Shown here in pieces: positions 7,289 to 12,719 of a stretch of DNA of 12,719 nt (position 1 is the stretch's first letter; every line of letters starts with the position of its first letter). Made by a program: the position numbers and the translations under genes. Origin of the DNA: Pseudofrankia asymbiotica. Lineage in GTDB: Bacteria > Actinomycetota > Actinomycetes > Frankiales > Frankiaceae. The notes below the pieces were generated by a model. The model saw nothing but the letters and a program-made list of their open reading frames with translations. It searched no databases and was not told where the DNA came from. The stretch spans positions 223,131 through 235,849 of the forward strand of contig NZ_MOMC01000015.1 of NCBI RefSeq assembly GCF_001983105.1, written 5' to 3'.

Positions 7289-10003
7289 TCAGCGGCCGCG
7301 GTCGCGGGTGCGGGGGGCGACGCGCCGGGTCGGCGGGGCTGTGGTCGGGTCGTCCGGCCAGGGGTGGCGGGGGTAGCGGCCGCGCAGTTCGGAGCGGACG
7401 CGCGGGTAGCCCGTCCGCCAGAACGACGCGAGGTCGCTGGTCACCGCCACCGGGCGACCGGCCGGTGACAGCAGGTGCAGCACCAGCGGGGCTTGGCCGT
7501 CGGCGACAGCGGGTACCCGCTCCCAGCCGAACACCTCGGCGATCTTGACGGCGAGGACGGGGCCGGCCGCGCCGCTGGTGCCGCTGTAGTCGAGGCGCAC
7601 CCGGGAGCCGCTCGGCACCGTCACCCGCTCGGGTGCCAGCTCGTCGAGCCGGGCGGCCTGTGGCCAGGGCAGCAGCCGGCGCAGCGCGTGGCCGGCGTCG
7701 ACGCGTTCGAGGTCGGCGCGGCGCCGCACGCCGTCGAGGTCCGGCCCGAGCCAGTCGGGGGCGCGGGCCAGCAGGGCGGCGTCGGTGACGTCGGGCCAGG
7801 GGGCGCCGAGCACTCGGTGGCAGAACGCCAGCCTGTCCCGCAGGGCGAGCGCGTCGGCGGTCCAGCGCAGGATGGGAAGTCCGGCGTCGCGCAGCCCGTC
7901 GAGCACGGCGGCCCGCAGCCTGGCCGGGTCGGGCCTGGTCACGGGGCGTTCGGCGAGGATGATCGCGCCGAGACGCTCGAGCTGGCGGGCGACGATGTCG
8001 CCACCGGACCAGGCGACCTCGTCCTCGGTGCGCGACAGCGCCGCGCCCGCCTCCCGCGCCGTGGCCGCGTCCAGGGCGACGGCCAGGCGCACGCGGGCCG
8101 ACGTCCGGCCGGATCCGCGGTCGGCGACCGCGACGGCGAGCCATTCCGCCCCGGTCAGCGCCGAGCCCGCGGCGAGCTCGGCCCCCGTGCCGCCGGCCAT
8201 CAGGTAGTTCGAGCCGCCGGGGTCGCGGGCCCGCGCGAGCCGTTCGGGGAAGGCGAGGCCGACCACCAGCCCCGCCGCGAGATCGTCGGTCATCCCACCC
8301 GTTCCCCGGGCCGTGGACCCGGCTGGCCGGGCAGGCCTGGCAGGCCTGGCAGGCCCGGTTGGTTCGCCGGGCCGGGCGGGTGGGGCCTCCACGGCTGAGC
8401 GCAGCCGGCGGGCCTCCTCTCGCCAGCGGGCGGACGCGGCCCGGTCGGTGCCGTCCCGCAGGCGGCGCCACGCGGCGACGAGGTCGTCGGAGGAGCCGCC
8501 CGCGGGGCCGTCGCCGGAGAGCATCGCCACGACGTCCGCCGCGCGGCGCGCACCGACGGCCCGGGTGCCGTCGAGCAGCGCCCGCGCGAGTCGCGGATGG
8601 GCCCCGACCTGGGCGATCGAACGTCCGCGCGGGGTGACCCGGCCGGTCTCGTCGACAGCGCCGAGGGCCCGCAGCGAGGCTCCGGCGGCCTCCATCGCAC
8701 CCGCGGGAGGGTCGCTGAGCAGTGGCAGGCCCACGCCGCCGGGATGGCCCCAGACCGCCAGCTCCAGCGCGAACGCGGTGAGGTCGGCGACGGCGATCTC
8801 CGGTTCCGGCTGGGCGGGCAGCCGGTCGTGCTCGGCGGCGGACCAGCAGCGGTACACCCGGCCCGGCGCCTCCCGGCCGGCCCGGCCCGCGCGCTGCCCG
8901 GCGGACGACCGCGACACCCGTACGGTGACCAGCGAGCCCAGCCCGCGGGCGTGGTCCATCCGCGGGGAGCGGGCCAGCCCGGCGTCGACGACGACGCGCA
9001 CGCCGGGCACCGTGAGGCTGCTCTCCGCGACCGCGGTCGCCAGCACCACCCGGCGGCGCGGGCCGGCGCGCAGCACCGCGTCCTGCGCCCCGCCGGTCTG
9101 GCGGCCGTGCAGGGTGAGCACGTCGACCGCGTCCCGGTGCCCGGCGAGCCGGCCGGCGACGGCGGCGATCTCACCGGCTCCGGGCAGGAAGACGAGCACG
9201 TCCCCGGACGTCTCCCGCAGCGCGCGCCCGACGGTCGCGGCGACGTGGCCGAGCAGCCTCGGGTCGACCCGCAGGCCGTGCGCCGGGGTGATCACCCCGG
9301 GCGGCGGTGCCCAGACCACCTCGACGCCGAACATCGAGGCGTCCGTCCCGATCACCGGCGCGGGCTGGCCCGGCGCGCCGAGCATCGCGGCCAGCCGCGG
9401 GGTGTCGGCTGTCGCGGAGGCGGCGAGCAGGAGCAGGTCGGGGCGCAGCGCGGCGCGGACGTCGAGCAGGAACGCGAGCGCCAGGTCCGCGTCGAGGTGG
9501 CGCTCGTGGCACTCGTCGAGGATGACCGCGCCGGTACCGGGCAGCTCGGGATCACGTTGCAGCCGCCGGACGAGCACTCCCGGCGTGACCACCTCGACTC
9601 TGGTGGACGGCCCGACCATGCGCTCGCCCCGGATCGTGTAGCCGACCGCGCCCCCCACAGCGCCGTTCGTCGCGCCGCCGCCAACACCGCCGCGACCCGC
9701 GGCGTCCGCGCGAGTCCCGGCACCGTCCGCCGCGCCACCGCCGGCGAGGGTCGCCATCCGTCGTGCCGCCGCGCGGACGGCGATCCGCCGCGGCTCGACG
9801 ACCAGCACCCGGCCGGGGACGTGGTCGGCGAGCGCGAGCGGGACGAGCGTTGTCTTGCCTGTGCCGGGCGGGGCCACCAGCACCGCGGTCCCGCCGGCGC
9901 GGCCCGACCCGTGCTGGTCGTGGGCGGTCAGCGCGGCGACGAGCGCTGGCAGGGCGGCCCGGACGGGCAGGTCCGCCCCGGCGACCGCGCGGTCGGGCAA
10001 CAT
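7289..10003 (-). CDS. hrpB: ATP-dependent RNA helicase HrpB
   Basis: A 904-residue DEAH/DECH-box helicase of superfamily 2, expected to unwind RNA using ATP; its bacterial role is poorly defined. Motif I is APPGTGKTT (44-52), motif Ia VVEPRRIAVRAAARRM (68-83), motif II DECH (163-166), motif III SATAD (196-200), motif IV region VLVFLPGAGEI (269-279), motif V LATAVAESSLTVPGV (321-335) and motif VI QRAGRAGR (370-377). The C-terminal HrpB-specific domain is intact (LPWPQAARLDELAP, 778-791; AEVFGWERVP, 822-831; LASFWRTGYP, 858-867). ATG at 10003 is supported by GAGGAG 9 nt upstream. It is longer than the E. coli protein (about 810-820) mainly through a Gly/Ala-rich insert at about 87-119 between motifs Ia and II and a Pro/Ala/Arg linker at about 540-570. 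It appears monocistronic. Confidence 0.96.
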   Translation of the reverse strand: MLPDRAVAGADLPVRAALPALVAALTAHDQHGSGRAGGTAVLVAPPGTGKTTLVPLALADHVPGRVLVVEPRRIAVRAAARRMATLAGGGAADGAGTRADAAGRGGVGGGATNGAVGGAVGYTIRGERMVGPSTRVEVVTPGVLVRRLQRDPELPGTGAVILDECHERHLDADLALAFLLDVRAALRPDLLLLAASATADTPRLAAMLGAPGQPAPVIGTDASMFGVEVVWAPPPGVITPAHGLRVDPRLLGHVAATVGRALRETSGDVLVFLPGAGEIAAVAGRLAGHRDAVDVLTLHGRQTGGAQDAVLRAGPRRRVVLATAVAESSLTVPGVRVVVDAGLARSPRMDHARGLGSLVTVRVSRSSAGQRAGRAGREAPGRVYRCWSAAEHDRLPAQPEPEIAVADLTAFALELAVWGHPGGVGLPLLSDPPAGAMEAAGASLRALGAVDETGRVTPRGRSIAQVGAHPRLARALLDGTRAVGARRAADVVAMLSGDGPAGGSSDDLVAAWRRLRDGTDRAASARWREEARRLRSAVEAPPARPGEPTGPARPARPARPAGSTARGTGGMTDDLAAGLVVGLAFPERLARARDPGGSNYLMAGGTGAELAAGSALTGAEWLAVAVADRGSGRTSARVRLAVALDAATAREAGAALSRTEDEVAWSGGDIVARQLERLGAIILAERPVTRPDPARLRAAVLDGLRDAGLPILRWTADALALRDRLAFCHRVLGAPWPDVTDAALLARAPDWLGPDLDGVRRRADLERVDAGHALRRLLPWPQAARLDELAPERVTVPSGSRVRLDYSGTSGAAGPVLAVKIAEVFGWERVPAVADGQAPLVLHLLSPAGRPVAVTSDLASFWRTGYPRVRSELRGRYPRHPWPDDPTTAPPTRRVAPRTRDRGR
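8331..8357 (+). repeat. Three tandem copies of a 9-bp unit inside hrpB
   Basis: The unit GCAGGCCTG occurs at 8331-8339 and 8340-8348, and a one-base variant at 8349-8357. A more diverged copy, GGCTGGCCG, precedes them at 8322-8330. Nine bases are three codons, so copy-number change keeps the hrpB frame; on the minus strand each unit encodes Ala-Arg-Pro in the linker near residues 550-560. Confidence 0.85.
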
Positions 10004-10257
10004 GCGCCCAGTCTCCTCGGACCGGCGCGGCCAGGGGCGGCGCGGCGTTCGGCCCCATGCTCCTGCGCTGGCCGTGCCGCAGGCGCTCGTCGCGCCACAA
10101 CCAGTGCCGTGCCCGCCAACGTTGGCGCGTCATGCATGATCGCCGTAGTCATACCCGAACACTTGATCTCGTCGCGGGCCGCCGGGCGAACGCCGCGTGG
10201 AGGGCGGTGGCCTGATGAGCGTATCGACAGCGAACGCGGGCGGCCCCGGAAAACCCG

Positions 10258-10267
10258 GAAACGTTTC
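10258..10267. promoter_or_regulatory. GAAACGTTTC palindrome, LacI-type operator-like
   Basis: A perfect 10-bp palindrome centred on AACGTT, the core often seen in LacI-family operators. It is preceded by two copies of CCCGGAAA and followed by the 8-bp palindrome CAGCGCTG. No sugar-use gene or LacI regulator is in the window, so the role is speculative. Confidence 0.25.
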
Positions 10268-10296
10268 AGCGCTGCAACGGCTCGACGCGGTCAGTA

Positions 10297-10323
10297 CTCT
10301 ATCGCCCCCGCGGCGGCGTAGAG
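10297..10323. other. Strong hairpin in the intergenic region
   Basis: CTCTA (10297-10301) pairs with TAGAG (10319-10323), and after a one-base bulge CGCC pairs with GGCG, giving a nine-pair stem with a GC-rich loop. There is no T-run after it on either strand, so it is not a classic intrinsic terminator. It might be an RNA element or a protein site. Confidence 0.35.
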
Positions 10324-10344
10324 CGCAAACGCGACGGGGGAGTG

Positions 10345-10360
10345 GGTGACATCGGTCACC
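10345..10360. promoter_or_regulatory. Inverted repeat GGTGAC-N4-GTCACC
   Basis: Six-base arms at 10345-10350 and 10355-10360 flank the spacer ATCG. The size and symmetry suit a dimeric repressor site, for example of a GntR- or LuxR-type protein. No linked gene start is certain. Confidence 0.3.
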
Positions 10361-10613
10361 GTGTTGCTAGGAGGCTTCCTGTCCGTCGTCGGTGATGGCC
10401 TGCCCGGTCTTTGTTGCGATGCGTACCAGCGTTCTCGTCGTCCGCGCGCGGCTAACTCGGGCGTGTGCTTTCGTCGCTTGCCGCGCCCCGGATCTGTGTA
10501 ACGGTGCAGGTCGCCGGGGTTCTTTCGTCGCCACGCCGTATTGGGTGCCCTCCCGCGGGTGGCGCCGGTGCTGATCGGGCGGGCCGGGAAGCGCCTTGGT
10601 CGTTGGGCTGCGG

Positions 10614-10642
10614 TTGACGCGTGGAATCTCGATCACTAGGAT
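10614..10642 (+). promoter_or_regulatory. Near-consensus housekeeping promoter for the LAL regulator
   Basis: TTGACG (10614-10619) and TAGGAT (10637-10642) are separated by exactly 17 nt. Both match the actinobacterial principal sigma factor (HrdB/SigA) consensus. Transcription would start near 10649, giving a leader of about 150 nt before the ATG at 10802. This is the best promoter in the window. Confidence 0.65.
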
Positions 10643-10664
10643 GGACGATATGTGTTACTCAGGG

Positions 10665-10690
10665 TGACTTTCGAGTCGATGACTTTCGAG
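10665..10690 (+). repeat. 11-bp direct repeat in the regulator leader
   Basis: TGACTTTCGAG is repeated exactly at 10665-10675 and 10680-10690, a period of 15 bp, starting about 16 nt after the predicted transcription start. A roadblock-type regulator site or a leader RNA element would be placed like this. The CTTTCG core also occurs twice further upstream. Confidence 0.5.
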
Positions 10691-10801
10691 ACTTGGCCTG
10701 CGCCGCCGGCGTGGGCATTCGCTTACTGGGTAAAAGTTAACCCCGCCCGATGTCGAAGATTTCTTCCATGCATTCCTTGCGACGGCTTGGGGAAGGTGTT
10801 C

Positions 10802-12719
10802 ATGGATTTGGTGGAGCGGGACGGGGAGCTGGCGTCACTACGGGGGTTGCTTGCCGACGCCTCGGCGTCGATCGGCCGATTCGCACTGCTGAGCGGCCCT
10901 ACCGCATGTGGGAAGTCCACGCTTGCCCGGGCATTCTTCGCCGACGTCGAGCGGTCTGGCGACCGCCTGCTCACAGCCTACGGAACGCGGGCTGAAAAGG
11001 ATCTTCCCCTCGGAATACTGGGTCAGCTCGCGCAGAGTGCCGCCCAGACGGACGCGTGGTCCGCGCGCGAGGCCCGGATCCTGGCCGACCTGGTCGCGGA
11101 CGCCCGTGAGCACGCCGAGGGTGACACGCTCCCAGTCGAGACCCGCGAGCGCATGTGCGAGACGTTGCTCTCGCTCGCCGACGAGCGCCTCGTCGTGCTG
11201 GTCATCGACGACATTCATCATGCGGACCGGCTTTCGCTGCAATTCCTGCTCTACCTCGCACAGCGGCTCAAGAAGAGCCGCCTCCTGCTCGTCATGACGG
11301 CGCTCAGCCGGTCGCACAACTGCCGGGCCGAGTTGCTGCACCAACCGCACTGCCACGTGATCAAGCTGACGCCACTGACCCGGCGCGGCGTCGGGCACAT
11401 GGCCCGCAACGCGTTCGGCGGGGAGCTGGCCGAGGAGGTGACGGCCGACCTGTACAGGCTCTCCGGCGGCAACCCACTGCTGTTGATCGCCCTGATGGAG
11501 GACCTCCGCGAGTCCGCCCCGGCCGGGACGGGGGATCGCGTCGCGGCGGCTCCCGGCGGTCAGTTCGTTCACGCCGTGTACGCCTTCCTGCACCGGGCCG
11601 AGCCTGGCGTCGTCGACGCCGCGTGGGGCCTCGCGATCCTGGGCGACGACGGACCGACGAGCCTGCTGCACCACCTGCTGGAGGCCGATCAGGCGCGCGT
11701 GCGCAGGTCGACCAGCGCGCTGCGGGCGGCGGGCCTGATCGCCAACGGGCGGTTCCGGCATTCCGCGATCCGCCGCGCCATTCTCGACGAGATGCCCGCC
11801 GGCCAGCGGCTCCGGCTGCACCGCCGGGCCGCCGAGCTGTTTCACGAGGAGGGCGCGCCGACCCCGCTCATCGCCCGTCACCTGCTCGCGGCGACGACGC
11901 CGCATGACCGCTGGGCCATGCACGTGCTCATCGCCGCCGCCGAGCGGGCGTTGGACGAGGACGACGTCCCGCTGGCGCTCGAGTGCCTGCGAAACGCCCA
12001 GCACGCGGCCTCGAACGACGAGGAGCGGTGCGAGATCGTGCTGCGCCGGGTGCGGGCCGAGTGGCGGGTCGACCCGCTCGCCGCCGACCGCCGCCTGGTG
12101 TCGCTGGTGTCGTCGGCGGCGAGCCACGATCTTTCGGCGCGGCAGGCCCTGGCGATGGTCGGCCCGCTCGTCTGGCACGGCCGGTTCGCCGAGGCCGCCG
12201 ACGTACTGGGGCGGGTTCCCGAGGAGCGGTGCGACGTCGGTCGGCAGACCGACATCGCGTTGCGCGCCACCAGGCGCTGGCTGCGGTCTCTCTCGCCGCC
12301 CCTGTTCCGCCGGTTCGATGACGTGCTGGCCAGTGCGCGCTCCGCCGACCTGAGCCTGCTTGTGGCCGACCAGACGGTCCGCGGGACGACCGCCCTCGTC
12401 GACGTGCTCGACAGGGGCCCCGTCGAGCACGCGGTGAGCAGCGCCGAGCGCACGCTGGAGACCGTGCGTCTCGACGACGAGACCCTGCCCGCGATCGAGG
12501 CGTCGATCACCGCGCTGATCTACGCGGACCGCCTCGAGCGGGCCCGGCGCTACTGCGACGTCCTGCTCCAGGAGGCGTGCGACCGTAAGGCCCCCACCTG
12601 GCGTGGCCTGCTCGCGGCGCTGCGCGCGGAGATCGCCCGTCGTGAGGGCGCGCAGAGCGACGCCATCCGCTACGCCCAGGCGGCTCTCACCTATCTGCCC
12701 GCGCCGGGCTGGGGCGTGG
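10802..12719 (+). CDS. LAL/LuxR-type ATPase transcriptional regulator (3' truncated by window)
   Basis: From ATG at 10802, preceded by GGGGAAGG with 5 nt spacing, the frame stays open for 639 codons to the window end with strong G/C third-position bias and no stop. The protein opens LVERDGELASLRGLLADA (3-20). It then has a Walker A loop GPTACGKST (32-40) and a Walker B strand VVLVIDDIHHAD (131-142), the layout of the STAND-type ATPase in large LuxR (LAL) activators. The LTPLTRRGVG and YRLSGGNPLLL stretches are typical of the same domain, and the later Arg/Ala/Leu-rich helices resemble the TPR-like middle region. Family members run to about 900 residues and end in a LuxR helix-turn-helix, which would lie outside the window, so the DNA-binding part is assumed. 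Relatives often activate polyketide and other natural-product clusters. An MT3/AfsR-like ATPase without LuxR HTH is possible. Confidence 0.88.
   Translation, partial: MDLVERDGELASLRGLLADASASIGRFALLSGPTACGKSTLARAFFADVERSGDRLLTAYGTRAEKDLPLGILGQLAQSAAQTDAWSAREARILADLVADAREHAEGDTLPVETRERMCETLLSLADERLVVLVIDDIHHADRLSLQFLLYLAQRLKKSRLLLVMTALSRSHNCRAELLHQPHCHVIKLTPLTRRGVGHMARNAFGGELAEEVTADLYRLSGGNPLLLIALMEDLRESAPAGTGDRVAAAPGGQFVHAVYAFLHRAEPGVVDAAWGLAILGDDGPTSLLHHLLEADQARVRRSTSALRAAGLIANGRFRHSAIRRAILDEMPAGQRLRLHRRAAELFHEEGAPTPLIARHLLAATTPHDRWAMHVLIAAAERALDEDDVPLALECLRNAQHAASNDEERCEIVLRRVRAEWRVDPLAADRRLVSLVSSAASHDLSARQALAMVGPLVWHGRFAEAADVLGRVPEERCDVGRQTDIALRATRRWLRSLSPPLFRRFDDVLASARSADLSLLVADQTVRGTTALVDVLDRGPVEHAVSSAERTLETVRLDDETLPAIEASITALIYADRLERARRYCDVLLQEACDRKAPTWRGLLAALRAEIARREGAQSDAIRYAQAALTYLPAPGWGV

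Larger units (their letters stand above)
10004..10801. other. Long non-coding region between hrpB and the LAL regulator
   Basis: Nearly 800 bp separate the divergent hrpB and regulator genes. No frame combines a credible start with actinobacterial codon bias. The region is a little less GC-rich than its surroundings and is dense in short symmetrical elements: TCATGCATGA (10130-10139, 10-bp palindrome), GAAACGTTTC (10258-10267), the hairpin at 10297-10323, the dyad at 10345-10360, a 10-bp direct repeat CTTTCGTCGC (10468-10477 and 10522-10531), a near-consensus promoter and an 11-bp direct repeat. It may hold operators for the regulator, a long leader, or a small RNA. Confidence 0.6.

Noticed and set aside
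10130..10139. TCATGCATGA palindrome as the hrpB operator
   Set aside because: It lies over 120 bp upstream of the hrpB start and no good minus-strand promoter could be placed near it, so it is noted only as part of the intergenic region.
8597..10321. Plus-strand frame of 574 codons opposite hrpB
   Set aside because: hrpB carries all helicase motifs on the other strand; this frame has none and no ribosome binding site of note.
10367..10636. Minus-strand frame of 89 codons in the long intergenic region
   Set aside because: Weak third-position bias, Arg/Thr-rich composition, no ribosome binding site identified and no recognisable motif; it also covers the strong promoter.
10004..10801. tRNA or other stable RNA gene, or CRISPR repeats
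   Set aside because: No T-loop signature or cloverleaf was found, and the repeats are too short and too few for a CRISPR array.
10838..12430. Minus-strand frame of 530 codons opposite the LAL regulator
   Set aside because: The plus-strand frame has Walker A and B motifs and proper codon bias; the minus frame is its shadow.

Overview
The window is GC-rich throughout, its codons are strongly biased to G or C in the third position, and GTG starts are common. That points to an actinobacterium. The mix of fatty-acid catabolism genes, SARP/LAL-type regulators and an HrpB helicase would suit Frankia or a related genus, but the genus is an inference; no rRNA or other marker is present.

Left block (1-5115), acyl-CoA catabolism. 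A gene cut by the left edge (minus strand, first 15 codons only) is followed by an acyl-CoA dehydrogenase (minus). An aldehyde dehydrogenase is divergent from it across 115 bp. Next on the plus strand come an alpha-methylacyl-CoA racemase (family III CoA-transferase fold, very like mycobacterial Mcr) and, overlapping it by 14 nt, an FMN enzyme of the nitronate monooxygenase fold that most resembles the NADH:quinone reductase PA1024. Read together, these could oxidise an aldehyde to an acid, epimerise the 2-methyl branch of its CoA ester, start beta-oxidation and recycle NADH. This suggests breakdown of a methyl-branched lipid or sterol/isoprenoid side chain. The acid-to-CoA step would need a ligase, which the truncated left gene might be. 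A 16-bp perfect dyad lies just upstream of the racemase, and its half-site recurs in the dehydrogenase/aldehyde dehydrogenase intergenic region, hinting at one local repressor.

Middle block (5116-7288). A convergent aminoglycoside-phosphotransferase-like kinase (minus) is followed by a decayed area: a SARP/AfsR N-terminal DNA-binding fragment broken before its recognition helix, and a probable 28-residue single-pass membrane protein.

Right block (7289-12719). A complete hrpB-type DEAH/DECH RNA helicase (minus) carries two low-complexity inserts, one encoded by a 9-bp tandem repeat. About 800 bp without a convincing gene follows. It holds several dyads, a strong hairpin, a near-consensus housekeeping promoter (TTGACG-N17-TAGGAT) and an 11-bp direct repeat. 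The promoter drives a large LAL/LuxR-type ATPase regulator that runs off the right edge without a stop: 639 residues are visible and its C-terminal HTH is outside. Such regulators often sit in natural-product clusters, so the sequence to the right deserves attention.

No rRNA, tRNA, CRISPR array, insertion sequence or phage gene was seen. I found no wholly new multi-gene system. The most notable points are the branched acyl-CoA cluster with its candidate operator, the relocated catalytic base in the acyl-CoA dehydrogenase, and the structured leader of the regulator.
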